The notes under the pieces were generated by a model. It saw nothing but the letters and a program-made list of their open reading frames with translations, made no database searches and was not told the DNA's origin. A stretch of 64,000 bases of DNA, taken from Cysteiniphilum sp. JM-1. GTDB taxonomy: Bacteria > Pseudomonadota > Gammaproteobacteria > Francisellales > Francisellaceae. Shown in pieces: positions 37,144-46,092 of the stretch. The stretch spans positions 85,402-149,401 of the forward strand of contig NZ_VXKS01000005.1 in NCBI RefSeq assembly GCF_008711525.1, given 5' to 3'. Position 1 is the stretch's first letter. Each line of letters begins with the position of its first letter. The translations under genes and the position numbers were made by a program.

Positions 37144-38372
37144 AGCGCGCTCCTTTCGACCTTATAGTCCGGTGAGTATAAAAAGATCTTGGCATTTTCA
37201 AGCTGAGGGGTTGTTGTCATGGCCATATTGCCATAATGAATCACATTGTCCCACTCTCGACCTGCCTCCACTTTATAGATTTGGGTATTCGCATCAAAAA
37301 TATGCGAAAATAATGTCTCTTTTTCATGGGTTAATTGCAAACCAGGCAATGCTTTTTGATGCACTACAGGTAAGCGTTCACTACTGGCAACTTTGATATC
37401 ATCAATATTAAAATCTTTAGTTAACTCTTGAATGAGTAAGTAAACTCGATTTGAACCTAAAATAATCTCTGGAATTTCTTTGAGCTCTATATAGCGCATA
37501 CCTTTATTAAAAGCTAACAATGATGCTTCTTTCACTTCATATTTGGCGATAAAACCTAAGTGTTCAACCAGATCATTCAAACACTTACAGCATGTGTTAT
37601 GCTGATATGTCAGCTCAGTAATAGGCTCATCATCGATGTAATTGCAAAAACAAAGATAAAAATCATATAAATGTTGAAACAAATAATCAGGTGATGACCG
37701 ACCACCTTGCTCCATGGTCATCATGCAATTATCAATACGATAACTATGCATCAAAACTGTCTGCGCCATCACATATTTACTGGCTGAAATATGATTTAGT
37801 AAGTCATTTTTAATTCGCGCCTCGATCGACAAAACAATGCTTTTAATCTGATCTTTGTAGCTTTCCCAAAATAGACTGTTATAAAAACTTAAAATAGGCG
37901 TTTTTGCTAAGGCATTAAGCTCACATTTACCAGATGGCAGCATTGAAATCTTACAAAAAGGAAAGCTACTAACACTTCCATCCATAGTGGGAGCGCTAGA
38001 CAAAACTGCCTTGTAGCTTTTAATCTCAATTTGATGATCGACGACCGATATCTCTTTAGGTTTTGCAGAGAAAACATGTAAATAAACCTCTTTATTTGAC
38101 GTCTTTAATAGCTCATCTAGCAAGCATTCTTCAATACTGAGATTATTATGCAATTCATAATATTGACCACAAACATCAATTGCTTTAAGCACTTTAAAGC
38201 GGATAACACCCATTGCGCACAAGTCACGATCAATCACTAAATCAGCAAAACCATAAAAAGCTTCACCTTGTAATTTCGAGCGTTGAACAATAAGCGCAAC
38301 ATGATGATCACCCATCATATTAAAATGCTGAGGCAAAAGTAATTGACCATTTTTCCAATTGACTTGATGCAT
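37140..38372 (-). CDS. tssK: T6SS baseplate protein TssK
   Basis: Connects the baseplate to the TssLM membrane complex. About 410 residues from ATG 38372; a GTG 21 bases upstream has no RBS. The N-terminus VNWKNGQLLLPQHFNMMGDHH is the TssK signature (W-x-G-x-x-x-x-PQHF). The rest alternates beta sandwich (to about residue 180) with a helical middle and a C-terminal domain, consistent with the family (IglD-like in Francisella). Confidence 0.85.
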   Translation of the reverse strand: MHQVNWKNGQLLLPQHFNMMGDHHVALIVQRSKLQGEAFYGFADLVIDRDLCAMGVIRFKVLKAIDVCGQYYELHNNLSIEECLLDELLKTSNKEVYLHVFSAKPKEISVVDHQIEIKSYKAVLSSAPTMDGSVSSFPFCKISMLPSGKCELNALAKTPILSFYNSLFWESYKDQIKSIVLSIEARIKNDLLNHISASKYVMAQTVLMHSYRIDNCMMTMEQGGRSSPDYLFQHLYDFYLCFCNYIDDEPITELTYQHNTCCKCLNDLVEHLGFIAKYEVKEASLLAFNKGMRYIELKEIPEIILGSNRVYLLIQELTKDFNIDDIKVASSERLPVVHQKALPGLQLTHEKETLFSHIFDANTQIYKVEAGREWDNVIHYGNMAMTTTPQLENAKIFLYSPDYKVERSAL

Positions 38373-38434
38373 ACTAGACTCACTTTTTTGCACTAAATGA
38401 TTTTGATAAATTAAATACTGGTGTGTTTATCTTA

Positions 38435-39079
38435 CTAGCCCCTTGTCCAAGCTAAGCTTAATTTTGCCTCTTTATCTGTGGCTCTCATAACTTTACCAGA
38501 TGAGCCCTTAGGCGGTAACACAGACATCCGCCACTCAACGTTAGTTACGTTACCCTCTTTTTCAATTGTAACTCCATCAACTGGTCCAAAAGCTAATTCA
38601 CCGTCATTTACAGGTATTTCGACCACTAACTCCGTATCATCTGAACTAAACTCAGTAAACCAAGGATCATCTTCAGATACCGAACCATCAGCACAGTAAC
38701 AGTTAAATTTAATTTTCGCCTCCACCTTACTCATATTTTGAGCGCTTGATACAATTTTTTTATGAGAAGCTAAGTCAATTATAAATCCTATATGGATAGG
38801 AGATGCAGTTTGACCATCCCACGTCATATAAGTCATTGGCCAAGCTTTTTGCGCCTCATTGCCCTTCGCTGGCAAGTAAACCTCTAGACTTGGATCATAA
38901 GTTTCACCTGCAATGCTTAAACCTGTTAAAACCCCATGGCGTCGAAAGCATGACTTTGTCGGCTCTTTTAACATGCTCACTCCATCAGGCAACCCATTCC
39001 AATTCCCTGGATGAGTATATGATGTTGATTGTCCAAAACCATGACGATATTCTTTTGTTTGATGTACTATTCCAGACAT
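38435..39079 (-). CDS. tssD: IglC-like Hcp tube protein
   Basis: 214 residues, close to the 209 of Francisella IglC. HGVLTGLSIAGETYDPSLEVY matches the IglC region DSLTIAGEKLD in position and sequence. The rest is a beta-rich Hcp fold without the classical Hcp motifs, so the protein belongs to the Francisella (T6SSii) type of tube subunit. RBS ATAGGAG before the ATG. It is preceded by two tandem hairpins in the gap after tssC. Confidence 0.78.
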   Translation of the reverse strand: MSGIVHQTKEYRHGFGQSTSYTHPGNWNGLPDGVSMLKEPTKSCFRRHGVLTGLSIAGETYDPSLEVYLPAKGNEAQKAWPMTYMTWDGQTASPIHIGFIIDLASHKKIVSSAQNMSKVEAKIKFNCYCADGSVSEDDPWFTEFSSDDTELVVEIPVNDGELAFGPVDGVTIEKEGNVTNVEWRMSVLPPKGSSGKVMRATDKEAKLSLAWTRG

Positions 39080-39110
39080 TTTTTTCTCCTATTTGAGTTT
39101 TATTGATCTC

Positions 39111-39146
39111 CACGGAAAGCTCCGTGATGCTCTGTCTTATGACAGA
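39111..39146 (-). promoter_or_regulatory. Two tandem hairpins between tssC and hcp
   Basis: In the 91-base gap, CACGGA-AAGC-TCCGTG (39111-39126) and TCTGTC-TTAT-GACAGA (39131-39146) are two perfect 6-base stems with tetraloops, 4 bases apart. They have no T-tracts, so they look less like terminators than like mRNA processing or stabilising structures that could raise Hcp output over the other components. Confidence 0.5.
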
Positions 39147-39170
39147 ATATATTGCTTACTTTTATAGATA

Positions 39171-40667
39171 TTAAAGACGAGAGTCTAACTTCAAGGTAAC
39201 ATCCATTCCTTCAAACTGCAGATGAGGCAAAACTGAAATACTACAGTTATACCAACCAATCCTTCCCTCAATAGCATTAACCGTGACCGCTGCCGACTTG
39301 AATGGAAAGCGCTGTAACGTGATGTCATCTGGATCAATTACTGTCGTTACATAGTCAAAAATCCAACGGTTTAGTTCTGTTGAAATATAGTTTGCATCTG
39401 CAGTTGAACCAATATTGTCACGCATCACAGACTTAACATAATGCGCAATACGTGTAATTGAATAAGTGTATGACAGGTTTGAAATCATCTGCGCGTTTTC
39501 AGAGTCTTTGGGATCTTCAAAGGTCTCAACATATTTCGCTGACTGCGCACTAAAAAAACAAGCTTCTGTTGTTCCCTTGTTGTATACCAAAGGAATAAAA
39601 CCACACTTAGCAAACTCAAACTCACGATAATCAGGAATCACAAACTCCACCGGTGGCTTTGCCTCCTCCTTTCCACGAATATCAAAAGTATGCGTCGCAA
39701 GATTCTCAACCATGCCTCCCGCTTTTGGACCACGGATATGCTGGCACCAACCAGAGCGTTCAAACGATTTGGTTAAATTCTTAGCAAACAATATGGCACT
39801 TGATCCCCATAAATAATCATGATCATTCAGTGGATTAATCTCCTCTTTAAATCCTTTTAAACCTTTATTGGCTGGATTAATTTCTGGATCATAAGGCAGT
39901 CTTAAAACATAGCGTGGCAGCGTCAAGCCAACATAAGTTGCCTGCTCTGTTTTTCTAAATTTATTCCAATTACCAAATTTAGGGTGATTCATTAACCCCT
40001 CAAGATCTTTGATCTGCGACAACTCTTCAACAGAGTCACAGCCAAAAAACTGCGGCTTAACTGCTGATACGAATGGTGCATGTGAGGCAACTGATATTTT
40101 GCCCATAGTTGATAACCAATCCAAGTCCTCATTTGAGCGATCAAATTCATACAGCCCAATAATTGAACCATATGGCTCACCGCCATATTGATCATACTCC
40201 GCAATATAAACTTTTTTGAATAATGACGATCCTGCGATATCAACACTATTACATTCAAAGTCCTCAGCAAGTTCATCTTTAGATGCATCTAAAAAATCAA
40301 TTCTAATATTGGCCTGAAAGTTGGTATCTTTCACTAAGTCTGCTAATGAGATGAATTGAGATTCAATATGTTTGAACTCTGGCTGATGCATGATTTCATT
40401 AACTTGATCATTGATGGCATTATCAATGCGATCAATAATTCGCTGTGCAATTGATTTATTAAAGCCCGCACTAAAGTCCTCTACCTCGGCATTTGCCATG
40501 AGTGCTGCCAGACTTGCAAGCAGGCGATTTTCCTCACTGCAGTTTTCCTCCACATTTGAAAACGCATTAGCAACCATTGGGGTTTGTGCAACGGCTGTTG
40601 CATTTAAACTTGCGGAACTGAGTAAAGCTTCAATTGCACTTAAAGTTTGTGTATTTTCTGCTGTCAT
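39171..40667 (-). CDS. tssC: T6SS sheath protein TssC (IglB-like)
   Basis: Large subunit of the contractile sheath. 498 residues. Typical segments: FVSAVKPQFFGCDS, LRLPYD, WGSSAILFAKNLTKSFERSGW, HIRGPKAGGMVENLATHTFD, RIAHYVKSVMRDNIGS and RPFKSAAVTV-like FPFKSAAVTVNAIEGRIGWY. The first 80 residues are a variable Ala/Ser-rich stretch. Its RBS AAGGAG overlaps the stop of tssB. Confidence 0.95.
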   Translation of the reverse strand: MTAENTQTLSAIEALLSSASLNATAVAQTPMVANAFSNVEENCSEENRLLASLAALMANAEVEDFSAGFNKSIAQRIIDRIDNAINDQVNEIMHQPEFKHIESQFISLADLVKDTNFQANIRIDFLDASKDELAEDFECNSVDIAGSSLFKKVYIAEYDQYGGEPYGSIIGLYEFDRSNEDLDWLSTMGKISVASHAPFVSAVKPQFFGCDSVEELSQIKDLEGLMNHPKFGNWNKFRKTEQATYVGLTLPRYVLRLPYDPEINPANKGLKGFKEEINPLNDHDYLWGSSAILFAKNLTKSFERSGWCQHIRGPKAGGMVENLATHTFDIRGKEEAKPPVEFVIPDYREFEFAKCGFIPLVYNKGTTEACFFSAQSAKYVETFEDPKDSENAQMISNLSYTYSITRIAHYVKSVMRDNIGSTADANYISTELNRWIFDYVTTVIDPDDITLQRFPFKSAAVTVNAIEGRIGWYNCSISVLPHLQFEGMDVTLKLDSRL

Positions 40668-40670
40668 TAT

Positions 40671-41255
40671 TTACTCCTTAGCAGTGCTATCAATTTCACC
40701 TTCAATCACATTCGCAACCTCTGCTTTTGGTAAGGTGTAATTTTCAAGTGCATTTAGATTTGACTTAAGTTCGTTAGCACTTTCATGTGCCTTTAAAATA
40801 TCGTTAAGTTTACGACGAAACGCCTTGTTATTATCTGACATTGCTTGTAACTCAATCAGTAATGTTTTCATTAAATTCAGTGCTTTAATCTTTGGTACTG
40901 ATTGAGCAACACTCGTAGGGTTAAATGACTTTATATTTTCGATGGGGATATTGACATCAATAGAGCCTTCATTGGAAGGATCCACTTTGTTTTCGACATT
41001 AAGATTTAATGTGATCCCCATATCTTTAATTGTTTTGTCTAAATTTTTGCCGTCAAGTTGACGCACCTCTCTGGCATCAAAATCTATTTGACGATCTTTT
41101 GATTTCCCCAACGAAAAGTCCCCCATAACTAACATCCTAAACGGCAATTCTTTTTTTACCTTTTTGCCATTGATTTCTACAGGGTATTTAAGGGTGATAC
41201 GTGATTTAGGAATTTCATCAACTACTGCCATTTGTTTCTCCAATTTATTTAACAC
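40671..41255 (-). CDS. tssB: T6SS sheath protein TssB (IglA-like)
   Basis: Small sheath subunit. 194 residues: MAVVDEIPKSRITLKYPVEINGKKVKKELPFRMLVMGDFS, quoted in part, then FNPTSVAQSVPKIKALN and a C-terminal helix with FRRKLNDILK. Its start has GGAG 7 bases upstream. It is the first gene after a 223-base gap, so it probably heads its own transcript with tssC, hcp, tssK and the genes below. Confidence 0.93.
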   Translation of the reverse strand: MLNKLEKQMAVVDEIPKSRITLKYPVEINGKKVKKELPFRMLVMGDFSLGKSKDRQIDFDAREVRQLDGKNLDKTIKDMGITLNLNVENKVDPSNEGSIDVNIPIENIKSFNPTSVAQSVPKIKALNLMKTLLIELQAMSDNNKAFRRKLNDILKAHESANELKSNLNALENYTLPKAEVANVIEGEIDSTAKE

Positions 41256-41478
41256 TTACTATAAAATCACCAACTAGTGATCTTCATGTGATCAATATTA
41301 ACTCACCAATCTCAGCGGAAACATAGCCATATTGGCCTAATGCTATAATTTATAAAACTCGAGGTCTCCCTACACGTATAGCTTTTGCCTCTACGGCAGA
41401 TTAAATTATAATAAATGCAATGGATCATGCCTTAATATCCCTTAAGAGTTTTAGGGAAATCAGCTTTTTATTGAATAA
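41256..41478. other. Intergenic region upstream of tssB, with a recurrent palindrome
   Basis: 223 bases. On the minus strand there is an AT-rich box TATAAATTATAG (around 41344-41355), then TAGGCCAATATGGCTA (palindrome, 41325-41337), then 70 bases to tssB. A weak hairpin CCCTAAAACTCTTAAGGG follows the stop of the upstream zinc-ribbon gene. This is the best place for a second T6SS promoter, but no -35 box stands out. Confidence 0.4.
41325..41337. repeat. Recurrent T6SS palindrome, copy 2
   Basis: AGCCA-TAT-TGGCC in the context ACATAGCCA, about 70 bases before the tssB ATG. It differs from copy 1 only in the spacer and one position of the right arm. Confidence 0.5.
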
Positions 41479-43092
41479 TTACTTATCAATTTTTAATGAT
41501 AAATTAATTACATCATGATCAAAAGCACTATTGATTTCATAATCTCTTACCACATGTCCATTAAATTTATGTTTAATTAAAAGATAATAATTAGCATGTC
41601 TCTGAGGATCAAAGCCGATGAGTTGTGAAATTTTCTTATACATATATAAAATCATCCTCCCATTATAGCCATCAAATCGATCTATCTTATTATGCCATCT
41701 ACTATGCGTTTCTAAAGTGAATGCCGCTATCTTAGTTCTCATATAATCTCCAAATGTTCTACCAAAATAATGGTGCTGTTCTGATGAATGTGTTTTGGCA
41801 AGACTCATTAACTGCATTTCTTCACGATATTGCCTTTCAGTAATATCATTTCTTTCAAATGCATACTGCACCATTTCCCTATACTCAGCAAAGCGCTCTC
41901 TATTACTTTGGTAATGCGAATATTTCTGATACCCAGCATAACCAAGATAGCAGAGACCAAAAGCAGCACCAACTACCATAAGTGCACCAACGGTTGCAGC
42001 AGATCCTGCCGCAAAAGCGATTGTAGAGATGACACCAAGGCAAGCCTGAACACTATTATTCGCTAATGAGACCTTGCGGCGATCGCAAGCATTTTCATAC
42101 TTAACCAACAACCAAGAAAGCATGCCTTTTAATGAGGCGATAGATATCAACTGACCTTCATCAACCGCTCCTCTTACTCCATAGCGTAAAAACCTTTCAA
42201 AGTACTTATTAACCATATAAAGCGCTATATAAGTATCATCGATCTTTTCACAGTAACTTATGATTTTTGAAACATCATCAGCAGCAGACACCACACCGCC
42301 AACAGCACCAACTACTCCACCAGCTAATGTTGTTGCATGAGAAGCTGCAGAAGTAGTAGAGCGTGCGATAATTGTTAGGGTATTTTCTGCAGCTCCTAAA
42401 GCCGCCTGTGATGCTGCTACACAGCGACTTTTTGTTGAAGCCTCATCATCTACTATTGTAGCCACAGCATTACCCATAGTACGCACTAACCCAACACTTC
42501 CTAAAGCAAAAGTCCCAGCATTTAACTCCCCCCACCCCTTGGAATGGCTAGGAACTTGGTCACCTTGATACCTTGCATTATATCCACCACGAACAGCATT
42601 CCCTGTGGTCTGTACCATTTTAGCAGCAGTAGCCAAATTTTCAGTTGCACGCATACCACTTTTAATTTTATCCGCTGCTGAATCTTCACGAAAGCACCTT
42701 AAACTGGGCGTTTGTGCACGCCTATGGACTACTCTATGGTGTTGCTCATAAGAATGCTCACTTCTAGCAGCATAACCACTATGATAGCGACTAGCTGCAG
42801 GTGAGCGAGAGCGCTCCATTAGATGCTGATGATATAAAGATACTGGTATTTTTGAATGTTCTTCATGGGGATTAAAAAACTCTCGTCCAACAGCTGTAGG
42901 TGGGCGAGAGCGCTGCCTTTGATCCTGATGATATAGTGGTCTTTGTGAATAGCCCTCATCAGGAATAAAAAACTCTCGCCCACCACTCACCCTTGAGCTA
43001 CTACTTTCTTCAGGTACTCGCCATAGATGCTTACCGCAAACTGAGCATGTATATTTTGTTTCCGATATATATCCACAACTATAACATTCCAT
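41479..43092 (-). CDS. Unrecognised zinc-ribbon protein with tandem repeat and hydrophobic helices, inside the T6SS locus
   Basis: About 537 residues from ATG 43092, with GGGAG 7 bases upstream; the frame is open for 162 bases more without an RBS. Parts: a zinc ribbon C3-x2-C6-x9-C16-x2-C19; two copies of an about 30-residue repeat (GREFF-x-P-x-E ... YHQ ... RSR-x-P, about residues 38-65 and 69-98); an Arg/His/Ser-rich linker; Gly/Ala-rich stretches (about 250-270) and a strong hydrophobic stretch at about 351-386; a charged C-terminus. No family known to me. Position in the operon suggests an effector or a locus-specific accessory. Confidence 0.7.
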   Translation of the reverse strand: MECYSCGYISETKYTCSVCGKHLWRVPEESSSSRVSGGREFFIPDEGYSQRPLYHQDQRQRSRPPTAVGREFFNPHEEHSKIPVSLYHQHLMERSRSPAASRYHSGYAARSEHSYEQHHRVVHRRAQTPSLRCFREDSAADKIKSGMRATENLATAAKMVQTTGNAVRGGYNARYQGDQVPSHSKGWGELNAGTFALGSVGLVRTMGNAVATIVDDEASTKSRCVAASQAALGAAENTLTIIARSTTSAASHATTLAGGVVGAVGGVVSAADDVSKIISYCEKIDDTYIALYMVNKYFERFLRYGVRGAVDEGQLISIASLKGMLSWLLVKYENACDRRKVSLANNSVQACLGVISTIAFAAGSAATVGALMVVGAAFGLCYLGYAGYQKYSHYQSNRERFAEYREMVQYAFERNDITERQYREEMQLMSLAKTHSSEQHHYFGRTFGDYMRTKIAAFTLETHSRWHNKIDRFDGYNGRMILYMYKKISQLIGFDPQRHANYYLLIKHKFNGHVVRDYEINSAFDHDVINLSLKIDK

Positions 43093-43270
43093 AAAACGAC
43101 TCCCATAATTTTTTAACAAATCCAAAATCAAATGCACCAGGCGCATTAGTATAATAAGTACATAACTTGCGAAATAATAATTAGTTTCTGTGAACCTTTT
43201 TTTACCGCAACCACATACCAAACTTCCTACAATCTGTAAAAAACACTCAATCAAATGCCTCTATAAAGCA

Positions 43271-44530
43271 TTAAACCATCTGGCTTTTGACGCTTAAGTA
43301 GTGTCTTCGACAAATATCATAAATCCTGTGCTGCCCTAATAATTTTGATGATGCCGAAATATTCTCTAAAACACTGATTAATACATCTTTAAAATCAGTG
43401 TCGTACTCATGATATTTAGATATCCTTTGATGGTATTTTTTATCTTTTAAAAGCAACCTTGACATCAACATATAAATTAATAAATTAGATTCTTTTAATA
43501 CTTCCAGATTTAATGATATTTGTTTTTTACTTATTCCTTGCTCAATTAAATGACTTGCATAAGCAAGCTTTCTGCTAGCTGAAGCTTCATTTAGCATATG
43601 TGACGGTCTTTGCTCGAATAAAAGCTCAAACGCTTTAACTATTTCAATAAACACATCATAAATATATTTCACCTCATCTTTTGTATCCTCAGTTAATTCA
43701 AGATTATATACTGATGTATATACTGATTTAAGTATGCTAAAAACGGTGTTAATCTCTCTCCAGTGAGCCAAGCCATTCTGCTGTGCACCAAAACTTTTAT
43801 AGCTATGATTGTCCCTTTCCATATAAGCGTGGTTGCATTGAGCGCCTTGAATTGAGGTTGTTTGTAAGATTGGGCAGTAAAGTGTATATTGTGTAACTGT
43901 CACTCCATCATCATCACTTAATGAAACCACCGCACCATGGTTGGCCTGATCATCTAAAGTATATACAAACAAGCTAGATCTAACCGAGCCATAAAAATCT
44001 TTTTTAGATTGCAACATTTTACAAATTTTTTCATGAATAGAGTCTGACTGCCCCGATGCTGCCGAGCATGAAACCACCTCAATCACTGTTTCTTGAACAG
44101 CTTTATTTCTAAATGTTTTATAGCAATGGTAAATACAATTAGCAACTAGTTGGCAATCCATTGCTCCACCAACATCCGAATGCATTTTACTTTTATCTGG
44201 TGCGCCATGCCCTAGCACAAGTATTCTAATACGTGTATACGGATCCAGTTTTTTGCGATAGTAATAATAGTTCAACCACCCCCTAAAATATTGCTCCTCA
44301 TAAAACTCAAAGTTTTTAGGATGAAGATCTAAGGTAATAAAGTTTTTTAACCCTTTATAGTTTTTGCTCAAACTATTTGAAAGCGTTTGATCTCTTTGAT
44401 CTTCATCACAAGGTTTAAAATAACTACTTGCATAAGAACAGGCAGCATTTAAATAATACCGACCTGCATTAACAGCCTGTTGATAAAAAGTAGGACGTAT
44501 TCTTATTAAAATTGTTAGCTCATTACTCAT
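43271..44530 (-). CDS. Clan CD cysteine peptidase-like protein inside the T6SS locus
   Basis: 419 residues. Two motifs have the clan CD form: a hydrophobic strand then His-Gly (ILVLGHGAP, His108), and 47 residues later a hydrophobic strand then Cys (VIEVVSCSAASG, Cys155). Caspases, clostripain, gingipain and the MARTX/toxin B CPD share this arrangement. The remainder is not recognised; about residues 240-419 are helical. The gene stands between tssF and the zinc-ribbon gene, same strand, with AGGA before its ATG. A secreted protease effector is the simplest reading, but an endogenous maturation protease is possible. Confidence 0.6.
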   Translation of the reverse strand: MSNELTILIRIRPTFYQQAVNAGRYYLNAACSYASSYFKPCDEDQRDQTLSNSLSKNYKGLKNFITLDLHPKNFEFYEEQYFRGWLNYYYYRKKLDPYTRIRILVLGHGAPDKSKMHSDVGGAMDCQLVANCIYHCYKTFRNKAVQETVIEVVSCSAASGQSDSIHEKICKMLQSKKDFYGSVRSSLFVYTLDDQANHGAVVSLSDDDGVTVTQYTLYCPILQTTSIQGAQCNHAYMERDNHSYKSFGAQQNGLAHWREINTVFSILKSVYTSVYNLELTEDTKDEVKYIYDVFIEIVKAFELLFEQRPSHMLNEASASRKLAYASHLIEQGISKKQISLNLEVLKESNLLIYMLMSRLLLKDKKYHQRISKYHEYDTDFKDVLISVLENISASSKLLGQHRIYDICRRHYLSVKSQMV

Positions 44531-44663
44531 ATTATTTCCTGCTTTAGCATTGAGTTCTCATCATGAGTGATCATAAATTTAATCATATGTCTGCGATTTC
44601 AAAGTGACTTTATTTTATTTACTAGTAGGTCATATTTTAATAAGAATATATCTGACTGAGTAT

Positions 44664-44676
44664 AGCCAAAATAGCC
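44664..44676. repeat. Recurrent T6SS palindrome, copy 3
   Basis: TATAGCCA-AAA-TAGCCT, 8 bases after the tssF stop on the minus strand. It matches the copies at 32626-32638 and 41325-41337 (left half ATAGCCA in all three). The right half is imperfect and would pair through G-U wobbles in RNA. Confidence 0.45.
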
Positions 44677-44683
44677 TCTTTCT

Positions 44684-46078
44684 TTACAGCTGATTTTTAA
44701 ACTGCACTAATATCTTAAACATCGTATTTAAATAGCGATTGAGCGCAGTATCCTTACAAAAACTAATCTCTTTAGCATTATTCATATGCACAATTTGATC
44801 TTCAACATCTCGTAAATATGCTATCAAGTGTGTCAATTTTTCTTGTTGATATTGCAGTGGTAAAATTTCAGTGACTAAGTCGAGTAAATCTTTATGCAAA
44901 ATATTTCTCTTGTAACTTAATTTTTGAATCAGTTGCATTGCATAAAAGTCTAAGACAACAGAAGCAGAGGCCTCCAAGTTCATGATTGGAGCCAGCTTTA
45001 ATGACTCAATCGGTTTAGAAGGAATACTAAAGCTTTCTAGTCTGCCTAGCTGGCGATAACCACTGTGCCATGCAGCCTTTATTTGAGCCTGCATCCCAGG
45101 CTCAAATGGGATATTATGAAACTGTATGTGCGTATATCTTTGATGCATTGATTTCTCAGCTGGCACTAAAGTATAACTTGGCTCACCATAACCACAGCTA
45201 CTTTGTGGGTATATACGTGTAGTTTTGGCCTCTTGAATCAAACTAACTTCAAGCTCTCGCAACAACAAATCATTTTTTTCATGGTTTAAAATAATCGGAT
45301 AGCTATCTTTGGAGCCATCGACCCGAATGGGTAATGCATAATCAATATGATAGTTTATCAATGGCAGGTGATTAACCTTAATCAGTGATATACCTTCTTC
45401 AACATCGATCATTTTCCCTTTAAAATCGATGACAAGCTCTATTGATTTAATTTCCTCTTCATAAAAGTCATTATTAAACTGCAAGCGTAACCCTTGATAA
45501 AACCGTCTATCTCTTAACTGATCTTTTAAATACTCATGTGGATGCATATAGGCATAATGAAGCTTCTCAACAACTGCTCTTTTTGTTCTTTTCTCACCTT
45601 GCAGTGTAAATTCTAGCGAGAATTCAGCTTCTTTAAGTACATCAAAGTAATTGCTAGAAAGGATTTCATTCTCATCAAAACACCAAATATCAATATGGTT
45701 TTGATCAAGATAAAAAAAGCCAGACAAGTTATTTAGACTCAAATATATCTTATCACCATCACTTCTGCGATTTGTGATTTCACAAGGCAAGATTTGTGTA
45801 TTAAACATCGGATGCAATGTGCATTTTTGACCATCTTTGGTTAATGCTTCAATGCGATCACTCAATAATAAATCCACAGCATTTACCTGTGACGGCTTGA
45901 GCTTAATCTCAGTAAACAGCTTATATGGAATAGCACTTTGTAAATAGGGAATTCTTGTATTAAACGACCTAAGACGTGCATTATAGATATACTGCAAAAC
46001 ATCTCTTTTAAGATCTTTGACATCGCTTTCCAATACAGACTGAAGCTGGATAAATTTCTGTGCTAATACATCTTGCAT
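44684..46078 (-). CDS. tssF: TssF-like T6SS baseplate protein (IglH-like)
   Basis: 464 residues, much shorter than classical TssF (about 600) but close to Francisella IglH (about 470). Features: N-terminal helix FIQLQSVLESDVKDLKRDVLQ, beta segments, HYAYMHPHEYLKDQLRDRRF, and a C-terminal helical part. Position between tssL and the effector-like genes is consistent. The assignment rests on length, context and overall layout more than on a diagnostic motif. RBS AGGAG. Confidence 0.65.
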   Translation of the reverse strand: MQDVLAQKFIQLQSVLESDVKDLKRDVLQYIYNARLRSFNTRIPYLQSAIPYKLFTEIKLKPSQVNAVDLLLSDRIEALTKDGQKCTLHPMFNTQILPCEITNRRSDGDKIYLSLNNLSGFFYLDQNHIDIWCFDENEILSSNYFDVLKEAEFSLEFTLQGEKRTKRAVVEKLHYAYMHPHEYLKDQLRDRRFYQGLRLQFNNDFYEEEIKSIELVIDFKGKMIDVEEGISLIKVNHLPLINYHIDYALPIRVDGSKDSYPIILNHEKNDLLLRELEVSLIQEAKTTRIYPQSSCGYGEPSYTLVPAEKSMHQRYTHIQFHNIPFEPGMQAQIKAAWHSGYRQLGRLESFSIPSKPIESLKLAPIMNLEASASVVLDFYAMQLIQKLSYKRNILHKDLLDLVTEILPLQYQQEKLTHLIAYLRDVEDQIVHMNNAKEISFCKDTALNRYLNTMFKILVQFKNQL

Positions 46079-46092
46079 AGAGACTCCTTAGA

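Noticed and set aside
41479..43254. Longer version of the zinc-ribbon gene starting at 43254
   Set aside because: No RBS before that start, and the strong GGGAG box sits before the ATG at 43092, which begins directly with the zinc ribbon.
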